A model generated the notes under the pieces. It had not been told where the DNA came from. It made no database searches and saw only the letters and a list, made by a program, of their open reading frames with translations. A DNA stretch of 64,000 bases from Stentor coeruleus. Its lineage: Eukaryota > Ciliophora > Heterotrichea > Heterotrichida > Stentoridae. This document shows, piece after piece, positions 19,601 to 28,542 of the stretch; positions within the stretch are counted from its first letter, which is position 1; each line of letters opens with the position of its first letter. The stretch spans positions 1 to 64,000 of the forward strand of contig MPUH01000132.1 in NCBI GenBank assembly GCA_001970955.1, written 5' to 3'. The position numbers and the translations under genes are program-made.

Positions 19601-19789
19601 TGCAGAGTTTTTTAGTTGCATAGAAATTTCTGGATGGGAGGCTAAGATTAATTCGATAAGTCCTGTGAAATATTCTTGAGGACTTTTACTCATGTTTTGC
19701 AACTCTTCTTCGGCAGCTTTGCGAAGGGACTTGTCTTCTTTGAGAGTCAGAGACAAACATTCAGCTAGTCTTGATAGTCCTTGGTTCAT
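16655..19789 (-). CDS. Importin-beta family karyopherin, importin-7/8-like
   Basis: A 1044-aa nuclear transport receptor. The first true ATG is 19789; an in-frame TTG lies three codons upstream and was not used. The N-terminal importin-beta domain occupies about 10-80 (KAAEEELQNMSKSPQEYF... ILASHPEISMQLKNSAALNL), and the rest is a HEAT-repeat solenoid. Near the C-terminus KIFKHPYDKKVAISGLCSLF resembles the conserved block of importin-7/8 and yeast Sxm1/Nmd5, and length fits these (about 1040 aa). Such receptors bind RanGTP through the N-terminus and import ribosomal proteins, histones and other cargo. The family is firm; the exact orthologue is less so. No introns are needed. Confidence 0.85.
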   Translation of the reverse strand: MNQGLSRLAECLSLTLKEDKSLRKAAEEELQNMSKSPQEYFTGLIELILASHPEISMQLKNSAALNLKKFIKERTDADITKEQRLYYALNIFSALISNNMDTMSRGALGYALGPLFSGQNEVLQSFIPTLLTAMNSESYSLLGACKAIKSIFSGFVYNPTLFPFFKKILPMMVGICGKLIGAIQQAVQNNDPRLALEHTDILYEWTCATNSILEYLDISAKENLKEVKDMSELAEAFKAIIYLSTNGTNFALSRVPYDPSTEFLISISPNQISIKLNQAKTQVFKALNIIIQYLVENKKKIMEDESSEKVLTAIGIDIPESPFVNVVSELLPWIVLSLQSICAHPECDNLLELEYVSELFVEFLFILTKLCTDNRLIQYFNDSYKNIILNICFPLLKCTLSDIENFKENPEEFVSLSSDICEKQESETVKSTAASLLESICTKIDGSLKYVISTALEIIDFTVTQNTQGIYPNLSEYPDCIILKTSEELRIETSLLAICVVSYIVAKRKDLLNAVEKIFTTFSNTLYTNGTYIIKNRLCMLIHYFAEYVFLEEDDIFKNLLLIVLNCSDPKINESSSVNIQASETLCHMLQEEDILTRIYTYIPEIIFKLIELIDYQNNKAFFEALQEIVTTNATIVLPYLDTLVPSLINKVIKFAQKKSKLSIIVVKCWNIIRALVECKSLTDEQALQLELKFVPLFEYIQNPKEIEFDDDIILFEVSVMRKCKVVTEVAWNIFKHLHLVQEKYDNTFVQLFQILNCYIYYGKNVLSGNIAFLHTISEMCGKCLFAIYKSKLNEATNAEGALIFQQLLYTFKGQLNEVLPSILAFAILKLSTPIKNTFFKARLLGIILSGFAYDCANTLAILKTSQTPTGQTYFEYVFQMIMENTKIFKHPYDKKVAISGLCSLFSNPSLSEMFVPVFQAMIEILGQTSKDHYPIKQNITIREDNSLSALKDVFKDFNSEEMEANLALTTFLNPLEDFDEYDYFKNMVKSLQQNDLAIFIRSLNEIQLKRLQEILQSKKVQIGENPANTDIRRIVKPKKRYNQ

Positions 19790-21062
19790 TTTTACCAATA
19801 ATTATAAGCTCTTAGACAGAAAAGAGTAATGGCTGTATAAGAGGAACCTTGAAGAAGGATAAGTGTATGAGAGGGAAAAAATTGATTAAAGGGTTATAAT
19901 AAGATTTGCAGATGATTGCTAGGGTGAGAGGAAGAGAAGGGTTTTTGATGGAATGAAGAATAACTCGGGGTTTTGATAAGGTTTTAGGTAGGCTTGAAGT
20001 TGGGAAGTAGGATTAATTGGAAGACTTTAGAATTAGATATGATGAGATTGTGAATGGGCTGTTTAGGGTTAAGATAGGAGATGGAGATTGTTAGAAAAAA
20101 TCCATTTTTTAGAGACTATTGAAAATAAAATCGATATGAGAGTTTTTGTATGAAAGGATGATGTGATGATAGATTATGAGAAAATGAAAACTATAGATTA
20201 GAGCGTTATGGAATTGGTGTGAATATTGATGATTGAATTTTTAGTGGGAGTTTTTTATCATATGATATGGCTTTTGTCTAATGGAAGGAATAGGGTTATT
20301 TTTTGTTTTGCTTTATTCAATTTATTGTAAAGTATCATGCTCATATTATATCGGAAATACCATTTTACTATTGCATTTATAATCTTAAGATATCAATATA
20401 CTACTTATAGTAACAGAGAATCATTTTCCCACAACACCCCCCTCTCACACGCCTCTAAACTTCTTATCTCATTTTCTTTTATACATTATCTAATAATAGT
20501 AAAGAAAATTAGCAAGGGCTGGACAATAGTCAAGCGATAATTCCTAACTAATACTAATCTAATAATAGTAGCTTGCAAAATATAATTATATAGCGGAAAA
20601 AAGTTTAGCTTTCCACCAGAAATTCCAGTATTTTATGCAGTTTTATCCAAAACTTGCAGCAAATATTTGCAATTTTTTTTCTTGTGAAGGTTATGGTTTC
20701 TTTCTTTATGTATATGGAATCAGATTACTGATATGATTTGATGGGATTATTATATCAAATTTGGAAAGCGAGATAGAATTTTGTATTGCAAAGGATGGGT
20801 TTGAGTATAGTAGCCTACTCATGAAAAAGAGGAGAGTATAGTGAGCTTTGCTAGTTTTGATAACTATTTTAACCTAGCAGAGATATGAATGAAGTGTAGG
20901 AGTATTGATCTCTAGTAGAAGGTGTAAGGTTGATTAAGAAAAGTTAGTATTCACAGGCAATAGTTAGATTTTAAATGGATTATGATGTTTTTAGTGGGAG
21001 AAATAATGAATTTTTTCATAATATGTCTATTTTTTATTTAATAGTCTACATGATAAATATAT
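19790..21062. other. Divergent intergenic, strong G skew
   Basis: About 1.27 kb between divergent importin and syntaxin genes. From about 19860 to 20220 the plus strand has very many G and very few C (roughly eight G to each C by eye count). The bias fades near 20330 and partly returns at 20820-21000. An ORF at 20337-20540 has no coding features and was not accepted. Confidence 0.5.
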
Positions 21063-21932
21063 ATGATAGACAGACTTGAGGAATTAAAATCATATCAAGA
21101 AAATCCTAGTCAATACATTCCTCCAGCACACACATCATCAGCTAATCCAGGGAATATGCTTCAAGTAAAATATGCCCAGCACAGTTTGTTTAAAGTAAAA
21201 AAAGCCACTTTTGCAATAAGGGAACTCAAAAGTGAATATGCCAAGACTGCAACTATAGATCAAGAAGTGGAAATCAAAAAAAAACTAAGAGATCTAGTAG
21301 ACTTCAATAACAGTGAATTAAATAAAGTACGCAAAATTACCGAAGAAATGGCCCAGGATCTAGAAAATCCCCAGTCACTAGATAATTTCGATATAAGAGT
21401 TAAAACAACAATGCATGCAACAATAATAAGACAATTCCAAGAAGCTGTGGTAGAATCAGAAAATGCCCAAAATGAGTTCACAGAGTACTCAAGAATGAAA
21501 ATTACAGGACAATTAAGAATGGTTAACGAAGACATTGATGAAGAAACCATAGAAAAGTGTATAGAAAACCCAAAACTAGCTGAAGAAATTATGCAAAAAG
21601 AAATAATCGGTGGGCATACTGATGTTATTCACCTTGTACACAAAATCGAAGATCGTCTTGAGGACATAAAAATGCTTGAACAAAACATAGCATTAATGCA
21701 TAAAATGTTCTTGGATCTAGCAACTGTTGTTGAAAGCCAAGGGGAAATTTTGAATAGTATAGAAAGCCATGTAGATGCTGCACAAGATTATATTAATCAA
21801 GGAATTAAAGCTATACAAGAAGCAGAGGTACAGTTGAAGTCAGCTAGATGGAAAAGATGCTGTGTATTGATTTGCATACTTGTTGTTGCGATTATAATAA
21901 CAGTGCCAATTGTTGCTGTCAAATTTTCCTAG
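21063..21932 (+). CDS. Syntaxin, Qa-SNARE (plasma-membrane type)
   Basis: A 289-aa tail-anchored SNARE. An N-terminal Habc-like helical region occupies about 30-160, with an acidic linker (NEDIDEETIEKCIENPKLA). The SNARE helix runs about 195-255, with IEDRLEDIKMLEQNIALM and the central zero-layer Gln at about 226 in FLDLATVVESQGEIL. A membrane anchor of about 22 residues at 265-287 follows a Cys pair (KRCCVLI), possible palmitoylation sites. The order and the FLDLA...QGE pattern are those of Qa syntaxins of the syntaxin-1 to -4 group. It would form trans-SNARE complexes in exocytosis or endosomal fusion. ATG 21063 lies close to the upstream AT-rich DNA, and no intron is needed. Confidence 0.9.
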   Translation: MIDRLEELKSYQENPSQYIPPAHTSSANPGNMLQVKYAQHSLFKVKKATFAIRELKSEYAKTATIDQEVEIKKKLRDLVDFNNSELNKVRKITEEMAQDLENPQSLDNFDIRVKTTMHATIIRQFQEAVVESENAQNEFTEYSRMKITGQLRMVNEDIDEETIEKCIENPKLAEEIMQKEIIGGHTDVIHLVHKIEDRLEDIKMLEQNIALMHKMFLDLATVVESQGEILNSIESHVDAAQDYINQGIKAIQEAEVQLKSARWKRCCVLICILVVAIIITVPIVAVKFS

Positions 21933-22878
21933 ATATTATATTTAGAAAGTTTATATAGAATTATTTTTGGTTGTAGGAATGAAAAAAAGGAAAATGTGTA
22001 ATTTGTTTAGTGTGCAGGCGATGATAAAAGGTGGCTAATACTAGGGTATAGTAAATTTGAAAAGCATTACTGGAACTATATTAAAATTTATAATATATCA
22101 CGATAGGATATTGAATTTAGAAAGCTAATGAAGCAGTAAAATTAATACTATTAAAGATATACAATTTAGATAAGAAACTATTGTAAGCCTTATTAAAATA
22201 TTTTTATGAACTAAATAAAATTTAAATGACTTTAAATAATCTGGTCTTAATATATTTTATCATCTAAATCCAATAAACAAAACTACTTTTTCATCAAATT
22301 TAGTTTATAAGGCATTAATTATGTAATAAAACTAATATTGTTCATGTAATTAATATATTAGCCTATGCAGCATATTATTATAGAATACATTTATTTAATT
22401 TAAAAACTCTGATTATCTAAATTAAATGTATTAAAAATGTTTTACCATCATAAGTATATATTCTATGCAATTCATTATCCAAATTTATATGATTTGCAAA
22501 CATCTTAAGATCACTAAAAACTAAATACCCTAATTGAATATATGAATCATAGATCAAATTTTATATACTCATTATCTAACCATTTCAGCCTGCAAACTAA
22601 GGCCAAAATCATAATAATCATCATCCATTTAAAAATTCAATGTCAATTCAAATCACGAAATTTCATCATTCATACATAAAATCATTCAAAACCATTTAAT
22701 ATTTCAGACTACTAAAAATCCTTCATAGCAACCTGAAAAAGTCCCATAATTTATGCTAGTGTCATTCACTACATATTTTCCATAAACTCAAACTTTAACT
22801 ATATATAAAAACCAAATCATATAAAACTATTAATAAGTTATGCATGCAATAATCTTTATTCCATGGCTGTCTTCCACA
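21933..22878. other. Intergenic, very AT-rich, convergent
   Basis: No gene or repeat was found in the 950 bp between the 3' ends of the syntaxin and HSF-like genes. Confidence 0.5.
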
Positions 22879-23412
22879 TTATTCTGTATTCGTTTTACTC
22901 AAAAGCTTTTTTATGAACTCAGTATTATATTCAGACATAACAAAATGCTGATTTAGTTGATTAATAATAAATTTATTGAAGTCAATCATTTTCTGAAACT
23001 TTTTCTCTAAATTGGCAGCTTTTTCTTCCATTCTGACTTGAGCTGATTCTAATATCCTAACTTTTGTAGTCATGCTACTGTTAATTTTATTTTTTTTTCT
23101 AGAAACAATTTCATTAAAACAGCAAATTTTTCTTAGCAAGTTTGCCTTTTTTTGTTGAAACTGAGGATGAGTATAAATGATTGTCATGTTATTAACACTT
23201 TTTGTAAACGACAGCTCCTTTAATTTCTTTCGAAATTCTTTTATTTTAATGTTTGGAAAATAGTTGCTAAGTATTCTCTGTTCAAACTCTATAAGGTCTT
23301 TAATAATAAAAGCATTCCCCTCATTAGTCCAACAAACAATAGTCTCTAGTGTTGGATTGCTGACTAAGGTGTATAAGCATTTGACAAACTCTGATGTTGG
23401 TGTTTTCTTCAT
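22879..23412 (-). CDS. Small HSF-type DNA-binding protein
   Basis: A 177-aa protein with a heat-shock-factor winged-helix domain at about 5-98: FVKCLYTLVSNPT, then IVCWTNEGNAFIIKDLIEFE, then ILSNYFPN, and TIIYTHPQFQQKKANLLRKI at the end, all in HSF spacing. The recognition helix is unusual: the near-invariant SFVRQLNxYGF is EFRKKLKELSF here, so DNA specificity may differ. A short coiled coil (about 110-150) could allow oligomerisation. The protein lacks the long activation region of standard HSFs. It stops with TAA. It may be a ciliate-specific transcription factor or a decaying paralogue with an intact frame. Confidence 0.8.
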   Translation of the reverse strand: MKKTPTSEFVKCLYTLVSNPTLETIVCWTNEGNAFIIKDLIEFEQRILSNYFPNIKIKEFRKKLKELSFTKSVNNMTIIYTHPQFQQKKANLLRKICCFNEIVSRKKNKINSSMTTKVRILESAQVRMEEKAANLEKKFQKMIDFNKFIINQLNQHFVMSEYNTEFIKKLLSKTNTE

Positions 23413-24878
23413 AATAATTAATATAAGAGCTTTTATATAACTGGATCTATTTTAATGTTTTTTTTGTGTTATTTCATATGGGAGGGGGAGGCAGAATTTT
23501 ATTTATTTACAAGTTTTCGAAGCAATTTGGACTTTGCATTGGCTTTTTTTTCCCTTTGAAAAAATGATTTTTTTTATGTTAAGGTTTAGAAAATTGCGGT
23601 TTTTTAGATATTGATATTTAGGGTCTTTGAGGTTTTTGGGCAATATCATTAAATTTAAAAAAAATATTTTATCATGTAAATGCAGCAGTTTAATCATTGG
23701 TTTAGAGTTCTTTTGAAATGTCGGGGTTGCAAGGCTGAAATTTAATCCAAGCACAATCAACTTTTATAACAGCAAATTGGACAAAAGAAACCTTCCATTT
23801 TTGCATAATAAAATTATAAGTTTTGAAATAAGATATTTAGTTAGCCAAAGATGTAGCAATACTTTATTTGAAGTGAGTCTTAATAAAGGGATGAGGCTTA
23901 AATTTTTTTAAGAAGGAGATAAGGCCATGATTTTCACCGTTAGAATTGATTAATTTTTTGGGGTCTGCTCTTAAACTCCATGTAGATCATATTATATACA
24001 AATAAATAAAAACCCTAGTTTTCATAAAAACTATGCTAATATAAAACATATCACACGTGAATTACACTAACTTATTCTATGGTTAGCCTAACTAGTATCG
24101 ATTAGTTAAAACACTCTTATCTTTATTCAAACAGAATTAAAATCAATAGCCTTACAGTGAGCATTATCGCCAACAGATTTTTAGTAGTATTTAAGTCATA
24201 ATGTTTAATTATTTGTTTTAAAAGTTTAAAGATTATGAATATCTACAGAAAGACTTTGAATATTGTTAATATTTCCAAATAAAGATCGGATATGCCAGAG
24301 TTAGTCTAGCCGTCTATCTGAATCTGAATTCATTTTTTAATCTTTTGTCAAATATTTTATTGCATCTTGAAGAATCAGGCCTGAAATAGCCATAATTATA
24401 GTAATAAAATAACTAAGATAAATAATCCACTTAAGCAAAGCTAATAATAAAATTTATGATATTTTTGCTTATTAAATTATGCCCTGTTTAGACAGGTACC
24501 CATATATAATACTGCCTGCTTATCAGATTATACTGTATTATAATATATAATTTAAGGGTTTGCACTTCAACAAATAATATTTTTTTTATAATATATATAT
24601 GCTAATAAAATTTATCATTTTCATCACGATTTATAGTAGTAACATTTCTCTACTCTTTTCTACAACAAAAATCAGCATCCATATCTTGAAAATCTATAAA
24701 TTATCATCTTTGCAAATTTAATCCTTTTTCTACCAAATATTCCGCATTATCTTACAAATAAATTCCAAAACTTCTACTTCATATAATTATAATTTCTCTC
24801 TATCTAACCTCACAGTATTAAAAAAAAACTTATAATCAAAAAGAATGTCCAGGTAGTTTACTCTAATCTAAAATAAAT
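23413..24878. other. Intergenic with one unsupported ORF
   Basis: Upstream region shared by the divergent HSF-like gene and the histidine kinase. The minus strand has an open stretch at 23503-23760 without an ATG and with low-complexity Lys/Leu/Asn content; it is not accepted as a gene. The rest is AT-rich without features. Confidence 0.45.
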
Positions 24879-26609
24879 ATGCAAAGTGAATCTCAAATTA
24901 AGTCGTCATTATTACTTAGTGAGCTTAAACAAAAAAGCGCATTTTTCAAATCTAGTGTGTCTATATCAGCAGGACTATTTATAGTAACATCTCATTTACT
25001 AGTAGATATATGTTATTATGGGATATTTGGAAATATTATTCAGAAAGCAATTCTTCTATCTGTAATGCTATTATTGAAGTTTCCAGCCAAAAGAATTTCC
25101 AAGATTCCTAAGTATAGTAAAATGACTAACTTCGCCTTAGCAGAACTTGTTAACATTGTCACAATCATTTATGCTGTTTCCTTATATGATCATAATCATA
25201 TCATTTGGGCTCAGATTTCGGCTGTTGTATCAATTTTCTATCAAGGGTTTTTGTTTACTGATAGAGTAATGTCAGCATTATTTGCTATTAAGCAGACTGG
25301 TATTTGGGTGATGTCAATGATTTACTTTGGAAAATATATCTCTGAAGACCTGCCTGCAGAAATTATGGGTACTATAAGTTTGTGTATTTACTATTTTGTG
25401 TCAAGCTATTGCAATTCAGTAAAAGATCTTGAATTGTGCGAATACAAATTCCAATTGGATAACACTCATCAAAAAATTTTTGAAGTTGTTGAGACTATTT
25501 CTGATACGATTTGTGTTATAAACCCAAAGTTAGAAGTGATTTTTTCGAATTCCTCTACAATTTATCTAGCTAAAAATGATACTATAATTAGCTATTTGTC
25601 AAAATGCTCTTATTACAGGAAGTACTTCGATAGCAAAAACCAACAAAATACTATACTTGAAGACATTAAAGAAATTTTTACCTCTGATTTAGGCCAAGAA
25701 ATAGTCTTTGGTGTTGTATTGAAAGATCTTATTTATACTGAATGGAAAGGAAAAATCATTTTATGGGATAATACTATTTCTATGATCCTTTCTGGGAGAA
25801 ATGTTACACAATTGCTTGATCTTGAAAGAGAGTACACTGAAAGCCAATACAAATCCACACTTTTGAGAACAGTGTCTCATGAGCTCCGGACCCCAACAAA
25901 TGCAGTATTAGCAATAGCTCAGGTTATTAAAGATAGTAAAACTTTAAATGAAGAAAATTATGAAAATCTAAATATAATTATAGGGTCCTGCAATTATCAG
26001 CTATGCTTGATAAATGATTTGCTTGATTATGCTCAGATAATAGCTGGAAGTTTAAAGATAAACTGTTTGGATTTTAATTTGAAAAATTTAATTAAAGAGT
26101 GTTTTAAGTTAATTGAGATTCAGTTACATGGAAGGGCGATTAAATTGAAGATGTCATTTAAAGGTGTTCCTTTAATGATTAGCAGTGACCCTTATAGAAT
26201 GAAACAAATAATTTTGAATCTTTTAAGCAATGCACAGAAGTTCACATTGAAAGGGTGCATTAGTATAGAAGCTTCTTATAAAATCGGGTTTTTAACGATT
26301 AAATGTAGAGATACAGGAATTGGTATTCCTCAAGAGAAGTACTCAACTTTGTTCACCCAATATGGGAAAATTGAAAATTCAGTTACTTTGAATCCTCAAG
26401 GTGTTGGCTTAGGATTAATGATTTCTAATATGCTTGTAAAGAAAATTGGTGGAAAAGGGATAAAGGTTAAGTCAGAGGTCAACAAAGGGTCATGCTTTTC
26501 TTTTAGAATTAAAGTTGATGAGACACTCAAACAGTCAATGGAAATCCCTGAAGAAAATGCCCATGTGAGTTTACCTGTTTTATGGTTAGAGCCCTGCACC
26601 ACAAAGTAG
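24879..26609 (+). CDS. Transmembrane hybrid-type sensor histidine kinase
   Basis: A 576-aa sensor kinase. About five to six membrane helices lie in residues 24-185. The cytoplasmic part has a PAS-like linker (about 195-310), then the HisKA H-box TVSHELRTPTNAV with the phospho-accepting His near 334, and a complete HATPase_c domain: N-box NLLSNAQKF, G1 DTGIGIPQEKY, G2 GVGLGLMISN. All catalytic motifs are intact. The frame ends with TAG at 26609, exactly where the receiver domain of a hybrid kinase should continue, and a receiver ORF starts in another frame 28 bases before this stop. Histidine kinases of this hybrid type are common in ciliates. Phosphorelay partner and ligand are unknown. Confidence 0.9.
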   Translation: MQSESQIKSSLLLSELKQKSAFFKSSVSISAGLFIVTSHLLVDICYYGIFGNIIQKAILLSVMLLLKFPAKRISKIPKYSKMTNFALAELVNIVTIIYAVSLYDHNHIIWAQISAVVSIFYQGFLFTDRVMSALFAIKQTGIWVMSMIYFGKYISEDLPAEIMGTISLCIYYFVSSYCNSVKDLELCEYKFQLDNTHQKIFEVVETISDTICVINPKLEVIFSNSSTIYLAKNDTIISYLSKCSYYRKYFDSKNQQNTILEDIKEIFTSDLGQEIVFGVVLKDLIYTEWKGKIILWDNTISMILSGRNVTQLLDLEREYTESQYKSTLLRTVSHELRTPTNAVLAIAQVIKDSKTLNEENYENLNIIIGSCNYQLCLINDLLDYAQIIAGSLKINCLDFNLKNLIKECFKLIEIQLHGRAIKLKMSFKGVPLMISSDPYRMKQIILNLLSNAQKFTLKGCISIEASYKIGFLTIKCRDTGIGIPQEKYSTLFTQYGKIENSVTLNPQGVGLGLMISNMLVKKIGGKGIKVKSEVNKGSCFSFRIKVDETLKQSMEIPEENAHVSLPVLWLEPCTTK

Positions 26610-26992
26610 AAATCCTTATTGTAGATGATACATATTTCAATGTTTTGGCTGTTATACAAATACTCAAATGTGAAGGGATTTTATGCTCATTTGCTTTAAA
26701 TGGGCATGATGCTATAGACAAAATCAAAGAATCAAGTTATTCTTGTATACTAATGGACTGTGAAATGCCAATTTTAGATGGTTGGGAAACATCTAAGAAA
26801 ATGAAGGAACTTTATGCCAATAAAGAAATATCATATTTACCACCAATAATTGCTTCAACAGCTTATAATTCGGAGTTCGTAAAAGATAAGTGTTTTGAGT
26901 GCGGGATGTGTGATTTTTTATTAAAACCCTGTGAAAAAGAAATTCTAATGAACAAAATTGATTATTGGATTTCAAAATCTAATATATATTAA
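26582..26992 (+). CDS. Response-regulator receiver domain, out of frame with kinase
   Basis: A 136-aa stand-alone frame that is a complete receiver domain: VEILIVDD with the acidic pair, phospho-Asp in CILMDCEMPILDGW, the switch Ser/Thr in IIASTAY and the Lys in FLLKPCEKE. It overlaps the kinase ORF by 28 bases in the -1 frame relative to it. No 15-16-nt GT...AG intron fuses the two frames. One extra base in the AAAG run at about 26606 would give a smooth fusion (TTK-VEILIVDD). So it is either one hybrid kinase with an assembly or true frameshift, or two overlapping products. ATG 26582 is used here but may not be the real start. Confidence 0.8.
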   Translation: MVRALHHKVEILIVDDTYFNVLAVIQILKCEGILCSFALNGHDAIDKIKESSYSCILMDCEMPILDGWETSKKMKELYANKEISYLPPIIASTAYNSEFVKDKCFECGMCDFLLKPCEKEILMNKIDYWISKSNIY

Positions 26993-27242
26993 GTGCTTTT
27001 AGTATAATTGCACTGAAAATGTTTAGTTCAGTAATAATTTTAAACTAGATCATGAAACTTTTATAAAGATACCATTCCTTTTAGTATATCAATCTCATCA
27101 ATGTATTTCTTACGATAAACTAATTTTATGGCTTGCATTTATAGAAATCTAATACAGTATATTCTTTAAAACTTTAATTCGCATAATCATATAATTTATC
27201 ACTGTCAAAAACATTTTATAATAGCCTACTTCAGATTTTAAC

Positions 27243-28523
27243 TTAACTATCTAAACTCCTTAAAGCTAAAGCGAAATTAGGCACCAATTCCAACTCTTCC
27301 AAACTCTTCGTATCATTAAAATCAAAAACCTTAGCTGGAAAAGTGCTTCTCAACTCATAATTGCCTTTACCTTCTCGGTTTTTATCCAAAATTCTCTTAA
27401 GTGTTTGCAAATTATCAGTAAACAACATCAGTATTATAAGATTTCTTTTGCCAGTCTCAGTTTTGATTCGTAAAGTTGTGAATTTTTTAAGGTTAGGATC
27501 TTGCTTCAAAAGCTGATCAACATGCGTCTCAACTTTAACAGTTCCAATCTTCTCTGATCCAAACACTTTTGCCACATCTTCACGTACAGGGATAATTTCT
27601 CCTCCCCTTATAACATTTTCAGGTAATTGAGCTAGAAATTGATCTTTACTTAAAAGTCCAAGTGAAGGGTCGTTAACGCCTTGCATTGAAGATCCAGCTT
27701 TAAACATTTCAGTTGTCTTATCCACACTTCTCAAAGGAACTCCATCAGGGTACTTTTTCTTTAAATCATATGGGAAATATCCATCCAAAATATCGCTTAA
27801 CAAGCTCTGTGATTCTTTTGATGAATACGGCCTAAAAGGATATCCTTGCAACACAAGCCCATTTTTGAAAAAAGTTATACAAACATTTTCAGGTGCTTTG
27901 AATCTATGAACTGCTCCTTCAGAAACCCATCTTGCCGCATCTTTTTCCGCTATAATATTTAGTTCTTGAATTCTCCTTTCAATTACAGCTATATCAATTT
28001 CATTAGGCAAATTGTAACGATATACAGGCTCACTTGTTGGAATATCTTGCATTAAAGAATTAACATCTAAAGTTCCTTCTGGTGAATTGCCTACCCATTT
28101 AAGACCATAATCAGCTAAGAACTTTTCCATATCATTAACTTGGACTTTAAGACGAGTGTTCTCTTTTTCTAAGTTTAGAAATGCTGACTCTTGCTCAGGA
28201 GATGAAAGAAGTTTAAGTCTTTCGATGTCTTTAGTGAGCTTTTGAATTTGTTCAGATTTTTCTTTGATTTCTTTACGCTGCATTTCACAGAGTTTTTCGG
28301 TTTTTGATAGTTTCTGGGCCATGGAAGCAAGAAGATCATTGTCTTGAGCCTTAGGCTTAGCTGCAGGCTTTCCAGTATATTTGCCTGTATAAGCAGGAAC
28401 GTCTTTAGGGATATTTTTTTTAAGATTTTGGACTATTTTATTTGCTGTTTTGTCATCTAGTAAGCTTGAAAGATCAGAATTGTTAATGTTTTGTGCTACA
28501 GAAGGTTTCCAATCTCTATCCAT
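27243..28523 (-). CDS. SEP-UBX domain protein, UBXN11-like
   Basis: A 426-aa p97/VCP cofactor-type protein. A coiled coil (about 70-145) precedes the SEP domain at about 213-275 (ITFFKNGLVLQGYPFRPYSS ... LDGYFPYDLKKKYPDGVPL). A UBX fold at about 345-422 ends TFPAKVFDFNDTKSLEELEL, then VPNFALALRS. Domain order coil-SEP-UBX matches UBXN11 (socius) better than p47, since no UBA domain is present. UBX domains dock on the p97 N-domain, so it probably links p97 to a substrate; UBXN11 has been tied to the cytoskeleton. Its start lies only 19 bp from the end of the next gene on the same strand. Confidence 0.85.
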   Translation of the reverse strand: MDRDWKPSVAQNINNSDLSSLLDDKTANKIVQNLKKNIPKDVPAYTGKYTGKPAAKPKAQDNDLLASMAQKLSKTEKLCEMQRKEIKEKSEQIQKLTKDIERLKLLSSPEQESAFLNLEKENTRLKVQVNDMEKFLADYGLKWVGNSPEGTLDVNSLMQDIPTSEPVYRYNLPNEIDIAVIERRIQELNIIAEKDAARWVSEGAVHRFKAPENVCITFFKNGLVLQGYPFRPYSSKESQSLLSDILDGYFPYDLKKKYPDGVPLRSVDKTTEMFKAGSSMQGVNDPSLGLLSKDQFLAQLPENVIRGGEIIPVREDVAKVFGSEKIGTVKVETHVDQLLKQDPNLKKFTTLRIKTETGKRNLIILMLFTDNLQTLKRILDKNREGKGNYELRSTFPAKVFDFNDTKSLEELELVPNFALALRSLDS

Positions 28524-28542
28524 ATTATTTACTTAATCTGTA

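Noticed and set aside
20337-20540. 67-aa plus-strand ORF between importin and syntaxin
   Set aside because: Composition follows the base content, there is no domain and no conservation cue.
23503-23760. 85-aa minus-strand ORF
   Set aside because: It lacks an ATG start and is of low complexity; at best a relic.
26560-26620. Programmed ribosomal frameshift between kinase and receiver
   Set aside because: There is no recognisable slippery heptamer or downstream structure, and a single missing A explains the data more simply. Kept only as a frame conflict.
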